Assembly: GCA_025642065.1 (NCBI GenBank)
Contig: JAODUP010000352.1
Location: 411,605 to 475,604, forward strand
Direction of reading: 5' to 3'
Length of the DNA: 64,000 nucleotides
Source: Paralvinella palmiformis
Taxonomy: Eukaryota > Annelida > Polychaeta > Terebellida > Alvinellidae
In this document: piece by piece, positions 1 through 14,683 of the stretch
Layout: each line of letters opens with the position of its first letter
Position numbering within the stretch: position 1 is the stretch's first letter
Notes under the pieces: model-generated
The model's input: the letters and a program-made list of their open reading frames with translations, nothing else
Databases searched by the model: none
Told to the model about the DNA's origin: nothing
Translations under genes and position numbers: made by a program

Positions 1-100
1 GGTAGTGCTGGTAGTGGTGGTAGTGGTACTAGTGGTGATTGTGGTGATTTCTACGATTGTGGTGCATGGTCGTCGTTGTTGCGGTGATCGGCGTGGTACT
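1..100. repeat. Degenerate GGT/AGT trinucleotide tract
   Basis: The left edge is dominated by GGT and AGT triplets (ggtagtggtggtagtggtac), interrupted after about 45 bases. It is a decayed trinucleotide microsatellite with no coding signal. Confidence 0.6.
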
Positions 101-382
101 GGTTGAGAAGAATATCAACAAAACATTTAAATTATAAAATATCTATTATAGTATTAATAATCGCACAAAATGAAAAACGCACGCACACTGGTGAGACATT
201 ACACATGTCTCAAAAGTCGCCACTCAGTCCCTTGAAGAATCGTCCAGAGTTTGAATTCACGTTTCGAGATTCTCTGTGCCAGTGCCTTATTATACATTAA
301 ATGGCTAACACACACGCGCACGCACGACGACAACTAACCTCAATTAATTTAGTTTATCATGCACTAAAGCATTCTAAAACGG

Positions 383-384
<2 letters not shown>

Positions 385-438
<54 letters not shown>
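385..438. repeat. (TA)n microsatellite
   Basis: About 26 uninterrupted TA units. Confidence 0.95.
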
Positions 439-442
<4 letters not shown>

Positions 443-758
443 GGTGTCTCTCTACTGTGTGCCATATAAGTATCTATCCTATGTGTTACCAATATTCATC
501 ATGTTATCAAAAGGCTAGTAGTATAGATGTGTTGTGTTGTCAATTTCTGACTCTTCAATCCCCGTGCGTTTATTGAATTTCTCATGAAAAGACGATATTC
601 ACAAATGGAACGACATCTTGCGACAGCTACAACTAGAAAGACTAGAGTTGCGGGTAGTTATTGACTCGCTTGACGAGAGAGAAGGGGCGACATGGGGAGA
701 ATCAGTCAGAATCTCTGTTTATTTAATTATAAACATGAATATCGGAACTACCAGGAAA

Positions 759-867
<109 letters not shown>

Positions 868-904
868 TGGTCTCTAATTAAGCACTTAATAACAATCACG
901 GATT

Positions 905-1085
905 CATTACTTCAAGAGGGTGGAACCTTTCCAGGGATCCATTTCTCGGCTCACCACATACAGGTGGTTGAGAATGTCAAATGGTGCTGCCGTTTCCTTG
1001 ATTTAAAGAAGTATGACCCAGAAGATCCTCTGATGTGGCAAAACACTCAGAGAGTAACCATAATCGGGATATTTCTCCCCACTTG
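905..1085 (+). repeat. Degenerate SINE family S3 copy
   Basis: The order of short matches (a Gly-Arg-coloured start, cctttccagggat, atttctcggctcacca, aatggtgctgccgt) parallels the body of the better preserved S3 copies at 24925 and 61189. The tRNA-like head is not recognisable. Assigned by eye to an old, 5'-truncated copy. Confidence 0.45.
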
Positions 1086-1271
1086 TAATAATTAGGTTAA
1101 TTACCTGATCACGGATATTGGATCAAAACAAATCGGAATCCAGAATGCGATTTTAGGTCTCTGTCTCCGCCTGTTTAGCTGCTTGTACGTGCATGTAAAG
1201 GCATCCCGGTATGGGCACAAGACCACACGCCTCCCTCACCCATGCATATGTATAGAGGTTCTTGTCTTAAA

Positions 1272-1466
<195 letters not shown>

Positions 1467-2309
1467 ATTTTATAACCTATAGTCAAATTACCTCATTGTT
1501 AACTCACTTTAACACGGCATCTTTGACAGTAAAACGTGAACACTTTAATAACACGAACTCCGGCAAAATGAGCCGCTGTCACAGTATCCCAAACTGTGAA
1601 GATGACACCTCGAAATGGCATCATCTTGGAAGATGTAGAAATATAGAAAAATGGCGGTGTGCGGATGGTTAGAAGGTGGCGGGGGGGGTTTGATGCGATG
1701 CGCGGCGAAAGAAACAAAGAAGGAGTTATAGACAAGACACGAGGACGCGAGGACACGGCTCTTTCCCGCGATCTAATCAAAGGAAAAAGACGGCGAAAAA
1801 AGAAGTACGGATAATTAAGAGGCGCAAGAACAATATTTCATGCTTTAATAAAAAGCAAACATGGCGTTAATAATTAATTCGCGGTCAGCTGATGTTGATA
1901 GGAACAACGCCCGGTCGACGTCTTGGAAACGAGGCGGGTGGTGCGAGGAGGTGAGGGTCGGCGTAGCAGCTAGCGGCTGTGGCGTTTAGAATTAGTTAAA
2001 TCCGGTTTTTGCCAATTTAATAAACGGAGACCGGCGAAGATGATCCGACGGACGGAGGTCAGTCCCAATGACAATGGTCGGGCTCATCTTACTGAGGCGG
2101 AGCCTTGAATAAAGCCGTTCGATTTGTGCCGACATCCGGGCCTCAGGTGTGCTGTAATAAAAGCCTACGATATTAATATGTTATGTGAACGGGTCGGCGT
2201 GTCGTATTGGCTCTCGGCCAATTAATCTGCGATGATACAGCGCCACCGATCGGCGGATGGTCGGTCGGTTGGTTGGTTGGTGTTCGTTTATATGGGTGGA
2301 CGGCGGCGA

Positions 2310-2380
2310 CTGTTGTTGTTGTTGTTGTTGTTGTTGTTATAATTGTTGTTGTTGATGTTGTTGTTATTCTGCTTGCATCT
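2310..2380 (+). repeat. (GTT)n trinucleotide tract
   Basis: Runs of GTT with a few interruptions. The translated Val or Thr runs on either strand are low-complexity and not taken as genes. Confidence 0.85.
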
Positions 2381-2401
2381 GCCATCAGCTGGCTGGCTGG
2401 A

Positions 2402-2581
2402 TTAATGAATAAATAGATAGATAGATTAGATAGTTAGATAGATATATAGATCGATATATATATATATAATGTGTGTGTGTGTGTGTGTGTGTGCGTGCGT
2501 GTGCGTGCATGTTTGTGCGTGTGTGAGTGCGTGTGTGTTGATAGATGGAAAGAGAATGAGTGAGTTAATGAGAGAGAGAGA

Positions 2582-2622
<41 letters not shown>

Positions 2623-2628
2623 ATGCAG

Positions 2629-2659
<31 letters not shown>

Positions 2660-2682
2660 GCATAGTTTTTCACACACAGACA

Positions 2683-2715
<33 letters not shown>
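2402..2715. repeat. Composite simple-repeat cluster
   Basis: In order: GATA-like units, TA, (GT)n with GTGC variants, (GA)n at 2570-2620, (GATA)n at 2629-2660, and a second (GA)n at 2692-2714. At least five simple-repeat types sit side by side in about 300 bases. Confidence 0.9.
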
Positions 2716-2721
<6 letters not shown>

Positions 2722-4082
2722 TGGAGTGGCGCCGTCGGAGCGGCGCACACTTTTAATTTGCCATTTTATGTATTCGAAACCGAAACCTTTGAGCGACATT
2801 ACCGTCGTCCAGATTGTGCGGCGTGGCGAATTAATGTCGGGCGATAATCGGGCGAAGAAGAGATCGGCCCATGATGAATGGACGGCGGCTGAATGGCGTC
2901 ACCCGAGAGCTGACGGTCGCTAACGGGCACAAAGACGAGCGGCATCCATCTTACACGACATATGGCACGCCAACTCCAAGTGCCACAGCCAAACTCTCGA
3001 CCAGACAGACACCAACCTGCTCGACAACAATCTGTCCGTACGCGCCGAGGTTGCGGCCACTCGTCGATAACAAGTTGTAATCACGTACTTGGCTCCACTG
3101 AGACGGATTTCCCCGGGCACGGTTTGACCCCTCACCCGAGGACAGCTTGAAGTTTAAACTATGATGGGTGGTATAAGGGTGTGTCCATGTATTTTGGGGA
3201 AAGTGGAAAGGGTGAAATACATTTAGTTCCAGTCACTTTGTACATGTACTACTACTATTTATACTACTACTACTACTAATATTAATAATAATAAACAGAT
3301 GTGACCGAAAACGTTCATTAAAAAAAGTAATGCTAGATTTCTTTATTTTACAACTGTTTCGCAATTTTAGGGAAACGACCCCCCCCCCCTCCAAACAAGG
3401 TTAGAGAATGACTCCACTCTCGCACCCTACTAAAGTAGTTCCTCACTTCCTGTGTAATGTTCCATATTATTATTTTAAAATAAACAACAGAAACATGGAA
3501 CTTGCCTTATTATATTAAACTAAAATATCAACGGTGTGACAAACAAACGAAAATCGATTATAAATACAGAAATAAATCACAGAAGCAAATTAAGCCAACC
3601 TTGACCCTACTTTAAATGCGCCGGTATCTGACGTAAATAAATCATTATATGGCGCTTGACTATATTGCGCGAAATGTTGTTCAAAAATGGCGTTTCTCGT
3701 CTTTTCAGGTAAATAACTGGCAGTATCGGGATGTTTCTCCTGTGGGATGCGTTTATTCCAAAATTTAGCACGCTATTCGAGCTTCACCGTCAAGTTAGGC
3801 CGAGGTTGGTGTGACTCGTGCTATAAAATAAATCAATTGACTGAATTCAGAATCGTATGATTGTTCGATTTAAATCTAGAAGCAATGTCAAAACACATCT
3901 TGTAATTATACTTATAGGGAAGTCAAACCTCGCACTACCTAATTTTAAAATCACTTTAAATGTATTAGATACAAATGCATGCTTTTGATTAGACGGTTAA
4001 TTAAAACATGGTCTGGTCCGACCTTTTAACATTATGATTATTTGTATCTCATAAATGGTGTAGTCTAATTCAATAATTGTAT

Positions 4083-4085
<3 letters not shown>

Positions 4086-4127
<42 letters not shown>
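4086..4127. repeat. (TA)n microsatellite
   Basis: About 20 TA units. Confidence 0.95.
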
Positions 4128-4128
<1 letters not shown>

Positions 4129-4629
4129 CTAAAAGACATTATATGTAGATCTACCATACAATATCAGGCTATATTATATATAGATACCGCTTGATAGGGA
4201 ACTGTGCTATAGAACTCTAGGTTGTGGATGTTGTTTGTGTTATTGTTATTACTAGTATTGCTACTACTGCTGTTGCTACTGCGGCTGCTCTTGTTGTTGC
4301 TCCTACTACTACTACTACTACTACTACTGTAGCTTATTTACACAAGACTGGCAGGACCTACACTATAAAGCCAAAACTGGTAGCGCGGTTGGCCACGTAT
4401 TTATATAGTAGCAGGATTCATGCAGCTATTTTTAAATAGCAATTCACCTTTCACTTCGGCCACCCTGTGCATAAAATGGCCGAAAACAACAACAAAATTA
4501 AATAACGTAAACTGGCATTGGCATTGAAAACACATTCTTGTGTTCGGATTAAATTTGATATTGTTAGTTAATTTACGATACCCTAACTTATACATATAGT
4601 CGTTGATTATACCATGTGTATAGGTAATC

Positions 4630-4795
4630 CGTATTAGCAGGGTCTATAACCAAACGTGGGTTGAGCACGGAGTACCTATCAGGTCAGGAGGATGGCTTAG
4701 CCTGATCATCTGTGACCCGAGTTGACCAAGACGGCTACACGCATGAGCCTTGTGGGCCAGTTGACGTCAGAGCACGTGACTTTTGTCCTTGCCGT
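4630..4795 (+). repeat. SINE family S5 copy
   Basis: Shares with 17830-17995 a B-box-like segment (ggttgagcacggag against ggttgagtcccggg), then aggtcaggaggatggct, a catctgtga block and a cttgtg-agttgac-tcacagca(c/t)gtgac tail. Two dispersed, diverged copies with an apparent pol III B box suggest a tRNA-derived SINE. Confidence 0.55.
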
Positions 4796-5029
4796 CGTAC
4801 AATCTGGCATTCGAGGAAGCCGTAATTTGGATTATTTTCTTATGTCTTAAATCTACCAAACAGTATGGAAGGTATATAGGTTGTGGCCTGTGGAAGTCAG
4901 CGTTTGGTTATTTATCTGTAACGTGTAGACACGATCTCAATTCATATAAATTTCAATTTGTATTAAATTGCTTTGCATGTGTCACTGATATATATATATA
5001 CTCCTGGATGTGATCAATGTGAAATGGTT

Positions 5030-5203
5030 AATGTTTTACGGCCACTTTTGTGCACATGTTAGGCTAAATGGGCCGAGCGACTGCCAAAGGTAATGAAGCG
5101 AAGTCAAAGATGAAACAACCTTCAGATATGCCCACGCCGAGATTCGAACTCAGGTGGTAGTAATCTGTGGTCCAACACGCTACCGCTAGACCAAGGAGGC
5201 GCC
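5030..5203 (-). repeat. SINE family S1 (tRNA-headed), full copy
   Basis: On the minus strand the element starts ggcgcctccttggtctagcg (A-box region), has a B box like gttcgaatctcggcg, then the constant body ttcatctttgacttcgcttc / ttacctttgg / gtcgctcggcccatttagcc and ends in gtaaaacat. At least a dozen copies occur in this window. This is a tRNA-derived SINE transcribed by RNA polymerase III. Confidence 0.85.
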
Positions 5204-5234
5204 CCAACACGTGATCAATATGAACTGTTGTTGT

Positions 5235-5355
5235 TTTTCCGCTAATTTTCTGTAGGCGCTATAGGCTAAATGGGCCGAGCGATCTTTAACGGTAATGTGG
5301 TATATAAAGTGAAAGATGAAACATCCTTCACGCATGGCAATGCGGCTATTTCAAC
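5235..5355 (-). repeat. SINE family S1, truncated copy
   Basis: Contains aggctaaatgggccgagcga, gaaagatgaaacatccttca and a diverged remainder, but no recognisable tRNA head. It lies about 30 bases from the complete copy at 5030. Confidence 0.65.
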
Positions 5356-5665
5356 CTCGGTGCTAAATTTAACTCATCCCTCACATGCACCTTCCTTCCA
5401 GCACTCACCTAACTCACACAGTTACTCAACTTCAAAGAATTCTTCAACAACAAATACACAACTTAAGACAGTTGATGTGGGAAAGTAGTTTCAATAAATT
5501 CTTTTAATATGGACATTTTGAATGTTTATTAACAACGGTATATGTGTGAAGATCCTTGTTTCGTATATGACACTATAGACTGCAAAACGTACTTCATCGT
5601 CACTCCCATACTAACAATAATCACCCTCAAAAGATGGCTCGTGGTATAACTCAGTTACTGCGCTA

Positions 5666-5745
5666 TCATATATATATATATATATATATATATGCGTGTG
5701 TGTGTACGTGCGTGTGTATGTCTGTGTGTGTGTAGAGAGAGAGAG
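5666..5745. repeat. (TA)n-(GT)n-(GA)n compound repeat
   Basis: TA units pass into interrupted GT and then GA units. Confidence 0.85.
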
Positions 5746-6452
5746 ATTAACCGTGTTATACTAATTCTGGTGATGGGTCAACCTGGACCCCACAAAGGTG
5801 AAACCCCCCTCCCCAAGGGACTGGTCTGCGGCGAATTATATACAACACGTCGACTCCCCCTCCCCCCCCCCCAATGTCATATATAGCCACTTGTTTTGTC
5901 GTAATTTTTTTTCTTCTGAAATTACACCTTATGTCCGTCGTTTGACTTGATGGTATATTTATGTAAATTATATCATGTAATCCGACATTTTCTGACGTGT
6001 TGCATACATCATGGAATGAAGTTACTGCGACTAAAATTACCACTAATTACCAATACATTGCCATCATATGGCCGCGTCACCGGCTTACGTCCGGGCCGAA
6101 CTGGCCCGTTCGACTTCGACCAAATTGCGGGGGTACGGCGTCGTTGTGATGAGTAGCCATCGCTCTCTAACAATGTGACAAGGCACGCTCCCCCGGAAGC
6201 AAATTGTCGCCATCTTTGACACGTGATGTTGTCCTTTACAATTGGCGCCCGTCGTAGATTTCTCGACTAACTACACTAATCTCCACGTCGGCTATAATTC
6301 TGTCCTGTGTCCGGTGTCGGCACAGATGGGAGGTCTGAAGTGATTTGGGACGCACTGGCCCGGCTAGTGTGTGTGTGTGTGTGGAAAGAGAGAGAGGGGG
6401 GGAGTGATATGGGGCAATACTATTGCCAGTAGTCACTGACTTGATGTCAAAA

Positions 6453-6486
6453 CACTCACTCACTCACTCACTCACTCACTCACTCA
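6453..6486. repeat. (CACT)n tetranucleotide repeat
   Basis: About eight tandem CACT units. Confidence 0.9.
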
Positions 6487-8010
6487 TCGTCTGAACACTT
6501 ATTCCAGCAAATTAACTTTCACTCGTCGCCAATTCACTCACTGAATTACCGACTCCCTCCTTCATCCCCACGAGAGGAGAGGGGCAGTTTGGGGGACGGT
6601 GATAAAGGCTGGCCACTCGTCATTACTTATTCACTAAGCAATTTGACCCGGGGGCCTATCTATTACGTATGTATGAGAGCTTATGGCACGGTGACGGTAT
6701 CACGGTCCACCGACTTCGGCGACACGGGTAGCGGCAGAGAACTGCCGCTACTATTGTTGTCGTTGCCGCCCGCCTCCCGAAGTGTGTAAATGTTGGCCAT
6801 AATCACCCGGTTCCGTCTCTCAGCTGCCACGACCTGGCATTCTGGATGTTTTTCCCAGAATTACCGAGGCATGGAACTCCGTTTATCGCCCGAGATCCGC
6901 GTGTGGCTCTAGTGGTTGAACATAAACACGTGACGACCACTGAAGTGTTTGTATTGATGCGGCGGGTGGGGGGGTGGGGGGCCGGAGGATTATTGGTTAT
7001 GATTTTTGCTGAATCGCTGTCGTAGTTAAGAGATAATATCAGAGAGAGAGAGAGAGAGAGAGAGACATTGGGTGACATCCCCAATAATACACTGCTCTAT
7101 CTATCTATCTATCTATTAATCTGTATCTATTTGTCGCGCGTATGAAATTATAGTAGCATCAGGGAAAGGATAATGTTCTTCACTCCGCATTATTCTTATT
7201 TCGCTGATGAATCGCCCAGATGGTGTAAGCAAAAACAATTTATTTACCCCCCCCCCCACACACACACACACTCTTCTTTTCCGTCCTGCACGTAAATAAT
7301 TCGAGATTTCTTGAATTTAACGTTAATCAGCTTTAATCGAAAGAAAATTATATTAAGCACAGGCCTCTAACGCCGTCCTATGCCTTTATATGAGCTGTTT
7401 TTTTATATACTCGCTAGCTATAGCTAACTACAGCTAGAGGTCGGTTTAGGGCGGGTTAGTAATCGTTGTAGCCCGGTACATACACCATAGAAACACACCG
7501 TCAGTGGGTGGAGCTTACGGTGTAGCTGGTAGAGTGAGCGGCGGCTGCTATTCGTCATCGGGTACGAGACAGATCGCCGCGGCTCTGGTCGGAGGGCTGG
7601 TTTTGTTAATGTGCTGCGGCCACGGTCTGCGCTCTCTTTCTCTCTCTCTCCTGTGTTGTTGTTGTGTGTGTGTGTGTGTTTTAGTAGTGTGAAAACAAGG
7701 CACTGGCACGGAAAATTACGAATCTTGAATGCAATGGTTGAATGACTCATCAGGGGCAATATAGTACAGAAGTTACCTCATACTGAGACAAGTAATGTCT
7801 CACCAGTCCCTAAGTAGCTGTACAACAAAATAAAAAGCGAATGTGTACAGTTGTGGTGCCCAAGTTAAAGCACGAGAACAGAGAGAGAGATTATGTGTGT
7901 GTGTGTGTGTCTACAATGAATTATTCAATGGCAATTTTCAGTCAGAATAATTACACAAGATACTTCTGTTTTATTAAACTTAACACCAACATAATTATAT
8001 AGAACAGTAA

Positions 8011-8017
<7 letters not shown>

Positions 8018-8052
<35 letters not shown>
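8018..8052. repeat. (TA)n microsatellite
   Basis: About 16 TA units. GT/CA tracts at 7893-7911, 8248-8287 and 8580-8605 lie nearby. Confidence 0.9.
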
Positions 8053-8053
<1 letters not shown>

Positions 8054-10326
8054 AGGTGATAAAATCACATTAAAATACAAAAAAAAATTATTATAACAAT
8101 ACTGGAGTGATCATGTAAAAACAATTAATGAATATATATTTCGATATACAAACATATATACAACCTTACTGGCAATTAATATCAGCCAATAACAGGAATG
8201 GCTTACTATACAGCTGTGTTGATATAGTAAAACTCTCTCCATGAAAGTGTGTGTGTTCTTTGTGTGTGTGTGTGTGTGTGTGTGTGTAAGTGGAGACACC
8301 TGATTAATATCAAATGGTAAGAAATGCATATATAATATAAACATAACACTCATAAATAGGAAAACATAAAAATACCAGCTCCTATGAATAACAAAGTAAC
8401 CATGTTTACATGACACCACCATCAGCGGATGAAGAGAAGCTAAATGAATGTTGTTGGAACACTAATCCAGCACTTTTTGGTACAATGTTATGTTGCTGGG
8501 TTATTACACCCAATAGGAACATGGTATTTGATACATGATCATTACTTGCTGAGATTTAATAATAAAAAAGTAACCAGTATACACACACACACACACACAC
8601 ACACAGCCCTTAAATCCCTGGTAACAGCTTCCCAGTGTATAGTCAGAGTCAAGTTCATCGATGGTTGACTGGATGACAACTGACGTCGTGGAATCTTTAA
8701 TCTTCTATTGGACTGAGAAAAATACTTTGACATGAATCAAGTCTACTTCTTTCTTTCGCCTCTGTTTGGCCAATACACGATTAGCCTCTGCCATCTTACT
8801 GAACTGTCTCGGGCACCATGAGCAACAATTTCTGGAGAACTGCGGTCAATTTGTCTGCAACGGTAAGCATTTTTGCCATTAGTTTTTTTTTGTCAGAGAA
8901 AACGCACTAGTCTGATATTAGTATCTACGTCACCTCCTCTCCGATCAATTATGACCCATGATTAATGTATGAATTAATCCAGTGAACACCTGCTGAATAA
9001 TTTATCATTGACAAATAAACCGACAATGGCTCCACCTGTGTGAATGGATTGCGCTGACGTGGAAATATTTTGATATGACTAAATTTCTCCGGCCTTCTTT
9101 GTTCTATTAATTTGGCCCAGACTCCAATTGGGAATTAAATCGAACACACTTGGTTCAGTCTAATCATTCGCCAACTGCAATAAATACCGAACTGCCTATC
9201 ATTAGCAGTGCCAACGGCAAGTAGTGACACCTGGTGGCTATTTGCGGTTTCAACAGTGTTTCGCTGGGTGCATCGCCTTCCACCGCGCCGTGCCACTCTT
9301 ATCTCGAAAGGCGAACGAACACGTACGGAATGGGTGCATTATGATCAGAGCATCATCGTCATAATGTACCAATGGCAAGTAAGTAAATGCTTTATCCCTC
9401 CATATACTGTACTTAAAAACATATTTATTACAATATTTTTGCATAATACAATATATAGAGAGGTAAAGCCAATAACCTTATAGGTTGAGAACCCATTGCA
9501 GTAATATACCTTATTTGATATACAAGACAAAATATATAACCGATATTTGTTTTGGTTGTTGATTTTAAAATACCGGCAGTACAACAATTTCTCAACAGCC
9601 TCTAAAACCGCTTCATATGCTGATCTCCTAATATAATAGGAGGAGACCATCACCAACACGTCATCCGGTATCTCTTCCAGAGGGGAAGAAAACCTAAATA
9701 TTCCATTACATTCTATTTATTTAAATAATTGAGAAGCACCAATTTGTTGTTCAGTCATTTGGTATCGGCGTACCTATGATCGCCAAAAGGCCACCTAAGG
9801 GATCGAATCCCATAAACCCAGGTATAAGCTGGATTTGGACCCACAATCAAGAGGTTTCCAGGAGTGTTCCCGAGAAGCAAAAGCTAGTAAAACTGTTAAG
9901 ACGTTACAACATGGAAAATTATTCAATGAAATAAATCCAAGAAATTTTACGATCCCTTGAAATTAACATTTTGTTAACGAAACCTGAGAATCGGTACTCA
10001 ATTTTTAAAGATCATCTAGTCGCCATTGGTTTACTGACTTTTTAATTACTGGAAACAGGTTTTGAAAGTATCAAAACTTCATTTCCAATTGCAACAAGTT
10101 TGTTTCGATATGAAGTCACATTGCTTTATAAAATGCTCAATTCAAATAATTATATTTCTTCGGAAGCATTCTGTTAAGTAAAAGAATACTTTACTATAAA
10201 TACAAAAAGTAAGACAGATGCATAACCACACACACAGCTGATTGAAGCAATTTAAGTGAACATCATTTGATTATTTTGTCTAATAAATTATATTTATCAT
10301 TAGTATCCTGCAAAATGTTTATATTT

Positions 10327-10332
10327 TTTATT
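10327..10332 (-). terminator. Candidate poly(A) signal of the SLC7 gene
   Basis: AATAAA on the minus strand, about 30 bases downstream of the TGA. It would leave a very short 3' UTR; later AATAAA-like motifs exist. Confidence 0.4.
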
Positions 10333-10362
10333 CGGTCACGCAATCAAAACACTTCGATGATT

Positions 10363-10560
10363 TCATTGCAGGCCAATACGCTTACCCATTACTCTGTTCA
10401 TAGATGTACTGTTACGACAACAGACACCCAGGTAGTAGAGTGGCACACCGAGCAAGAATATTGCCACACCAATGCCAATGGTTCTGGGATTCTGATAGAA
10501 TGACAGACCGACAATACACAGTGTGATCAACAGTGTCAACATGGCAACAAACGTGTTGAC
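10363..10560 (-). CDS. SLC7 transporter exon 9 (terminal)
   Basis: 198 bases, residues 392-456: VNTFVAMLTLLITL, GIGVAIFLLGVPLYYLGV (TM11-TM12), a short basic tail and TGA. Acceptor cttctgcag. An AATAAA lies about 30 bases past the stop on the gene strand (10332-10327). Confidence 0.94.
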   Translation of the reverse strand, partial: VNTFVAMLTLLITLCIVGLSFYQNPRTIGIGVAIFLLGVPLYYLGVCCRNSTSMNRVMGKRIGLQ

Positions 10561-12217
10561 CTGCAGAAGGAGGAAGAGAAGAGTTAAAATGAGAACACCA
10601 AATTCAAGATAGTGCACGTAGACAATCGATTTAGTTTTAGGGGACCAGCTAAATATGCCATAACCTATATCTTAACTTCCCAGTCACCAAAAATTTGAGT
10701 TCTGTTGTTTTCTTGACTCCTGTTAAGAACTGCTAAATCATCATACTCTAAAGACTGTGCCTCCCCTCCCCACTTTCATTTAACAGAAGTCAATTATAAT
10801 TCTATTTCATTACTGTGTGATTAATTAGTTACGGCAAAGGTTTAACTAGTCCCGTAGTTGTGAATTAATTTTATTATGTGTCATAACTTTAACTGTAAAA
10901 TTGACCGATTTTGATAATAATAAATAAAATTAGTTTTTAATAAATCAGTAAAATTATATTATCTAGAAATATAATAGTTATCTGTAGTACAAAATACAGC
11001 AAACAAACAGAAATTTATTTACTGATTTTCACTCAAGTATCGGATTCATTCAAAATTGATAACATATTTTAATTAAGGGGATGTTTCATTGTTAAAGCAA
11101 TTATGATCTTAGATGAGATGATAAAAATATGGAATCATTTAAGAATCTATTATTACTGCTAGTTCTATTCTATACATGCAAGCAATATAATCAAAATATG
11201 ATAAATTATAATTATAACTAGAAATGCCATTGGTCATATTTTGAAATTGTGACTTTTTTATTATAATTATAAATTTGGTATTCAAAACAATTGTATTTGT
11301 ACTCATATTTTAAAATTGTCATTTAATAGTCATAACTGATCATTGTAATTGGTCACAACTCTGATGACTCCATATCATGGGAGAGAATTTCAGCTTGACC
11401 ATCTCATATCTTCAGGGTGGCTAACTGAAGCTCATTTTCTCGAATCATATAAAACATTATTCACAGTCATTCAAATTCAAACTTGTAAATTATTGATTTG
11501 ATTAATTGAAGAAGATCGATTAATCCGACCCAATCATATCCATCCCTCAATGTCAGCTGATCAATGAACAAGAATCTTTATCAATTACTTCACTGTTCTA
11601 TAAATTCTTAATACAACAGATTTCCAGGTGGGGTTATGTAATGGCAGTAATATACTCTGTATAATCAAGTAAACACACACACACACAATCACACAACACA
11701 CACACACATATATATGTGTACATACATATTGCATGCATGCACACACATAGATCTTTAGTATTTATGAATTTCTTGAAATAAATATTTCACGCAAGGAACA
11801 CTGGCTCAGTGATGTTTGCAACCAATACCAGTAGTTTAGGTTGATGATTATTTCATAATATGAAAGCTTACCATCATAAACCAAAACAAGATGGCACAGT
11901 TATGACAGATATAATATCATATTTCCTAACTATGATCCTGGTAAGGCTGATATTCTGAATTAAGAGGCAATTCTCATATGGTATATTAAGTGTGTAACGA
12001 ATATAAAAATGGCCGGTGTGATACCTTGTAGGGTCGATAGAGATCTGGCTCCTTCCATCTGTAATAGAACAAGGCAACCAGGGCCAGGACCGTCTTTAAA
12101 ATGACCGCTAGTGAGGAGTATTCCTGTAGCACCTGTAAGTTGGTGATCAAGCAGTATGTCAGGGCTAACAAACCCTGCAAAGAAAGGACATAGTCATGAA
12201 ATTGGACACACAAACAA

Positions 12218-12278
<61 letters not shown>

Positions 12279-14567
12279 CCACACTTAGACATATATAGGT
12301 ACAAAATAGAATCATGCATAAGCACATTTTAATATAGCATAGAATACATTTGGATAAGCCATCTGCTTTATTGGTGATTTATTATCTACAATATAATTTA
12401 CTATCTACAACTTACCTGTTTTGTTTAAATAAATATACCCTGATATATCTTATCGTGTGCAATAAAACAACATGCTCTGTTCATAACAGTGTATTTGTTA
12501 CAGTTAATCTGTATAATCAGGTAATATGTTCAGGTAATACGTCTATTGCTAAATGAGATTTAATACAAATTACCTCAAAAGTTCAGGTACTATACATATT
12601 ACCTGATTTTACAGATTAATTGTAACATATATAAGTTATGTTGTATAATGAAGCTTATTATTTTATGGCTCATTAATTTATTGTTTAACTTTATTCAAGT
12701 GGAGACAAGATCTCTGATACCTTTAAACATCAGTTAGGATAACACTCTGTGAACATATCCACAAATGGATATCCACATTCAACATATTATTTTGACACTG
12801 ACGGATCAATCTCAGTAGAATAGCAGTTAAAATAGTCTAAACTGTCTTTTCATTAGTCACCAGAAAACTGTATGATAGAAGGTTAAATATTGCAAATCTC
12901 AATCAGTTAGCCGATGATTTACCAGATGCTCGTTATTGAGCCAATGTCAACACTGATTTCAACCAAAGTGACAAATCAATATAGCATATATCATGAGTTG
13001 CATCCATACAATAATCGTGACAGCAATAACAATTCTGGTGAAATGTATGTTACAAACAGAAACCCGTTTTGCATAGACACATGCAGCAGATGGCAAAAAA
13101 TGTTCTAGAAGTGATTCTCACTGCCTGTATTAATGTAATTTGTCACAATAAAACCATATACACAGTGTATATGGGATATTTCCTATGCACAGATCACATT
13201 CATCCTGTCTATTTTGGACTTATGAGCCAGTCTGATGGGACTACTCTTCTGACCCTTACATGCGAACTTGCATGTGAACTTGCATCTTAAACTACCCATT
13301 CAGGATGATCAACCTCATATTGCACTTTATCATCATTGTAAAATTCTGACTTCATTATCACTCAGAAGAAAGATCCATGGTTTCAGATAAGCCACCGGTC
13401 TTAATGCTTTGGCCTTAACATCCATGCTTTGATGAACATTGAATGTATGTGCTGAGACATCATCAGGGAACATTTTAAAGATCACCAGCTGGTTGGTGGA
13501 TTTGAATCAAGAAACCTGCCACATTTTATTCCACCACTTTATCATTCAAGTACCATCACAACAAGAAATGTGTCTGATGAAGCAGGAATTCCCGTTCCCA
13601 GATTAAACTTACCAAGACGATGACGGACAAGAACGGCGTAAAGAACCTGATGTGGATGAAAGACAGAACCTGAGGCACCTGCTTAAACCTGCCACCTGCA
13701 AAAAGGTACCTGGAAAACAATGGGTTAGAGCAGCTGTTCAGTTGTTGTTTATCTCAGTTTGTATGCATTTTTAAACCACTTTGGGGCAACAATACAATTG
13801 CTCATTCTAAAGATGTTGACATCGATGCCTAACTGTGACACATCAGCATCAACAGGAACATTGGAGGAGGCAACCGCATTCATAAAGTGCTGTCTATTAG
13901 CTTAGCAGTCACCGAACAAGACAAGGGAGACCATTAGACAGGCTAAGCTGTCTATCCCCAGGTCTAGCAATTAAAAAGCATTTAAGTAAATATGACGTGC
14001 AGTGAGGCCATGTCAGACTTTGGGTGCGCATATCTGCTCTCTTCTCAAATGGTCTAGATGGTTAATTTAAATTTATTTGAAAAAAAATCTGTCGGCAAGT
14101 ACAATAAAATATACAATCTGATTTTTACATCCCTTATGGAAATATCCGTGTTTTTGGTATTTGTTTTTTGAAGAGAGGTTTAAGTAAGGTGGCAAATGTT
14201 TTTACGCTTTACAAATAAAACGTTTTCATGTGTGTGTAATTTTGTTTTACATTTTTTCCCATTATTTAATTCCAAAAGAAAGAGATGTGCTGCTATTACC
14301 GGTAGACATTCTGCCTCCATTGAAGATTATATAGCAAACGAGGCTGTCACATTTCCTATACTGAGATTTATCAGTACATGTTAATACATTCACCTGCCAA
14401 ATAGGTTCAGTACTTCAACAGATGTTTTATTAAATTAAAACTGATTATTATTTACCTGGAGTTAGCTAGGAAGTCACCATTAACAGCTCCCATACAAGAT
14501 AAGGCAACAAATACTGGCATGACATAGCCAAGATATTGGTAAACAGCACTGGAAAATGTCTGTAAGA

Positions 14568-14621
<54 letters not shown>

Positions 14622-14639
14622 CACACATATATATATAAT

Positions 14640-14683
<44 letters not shown>

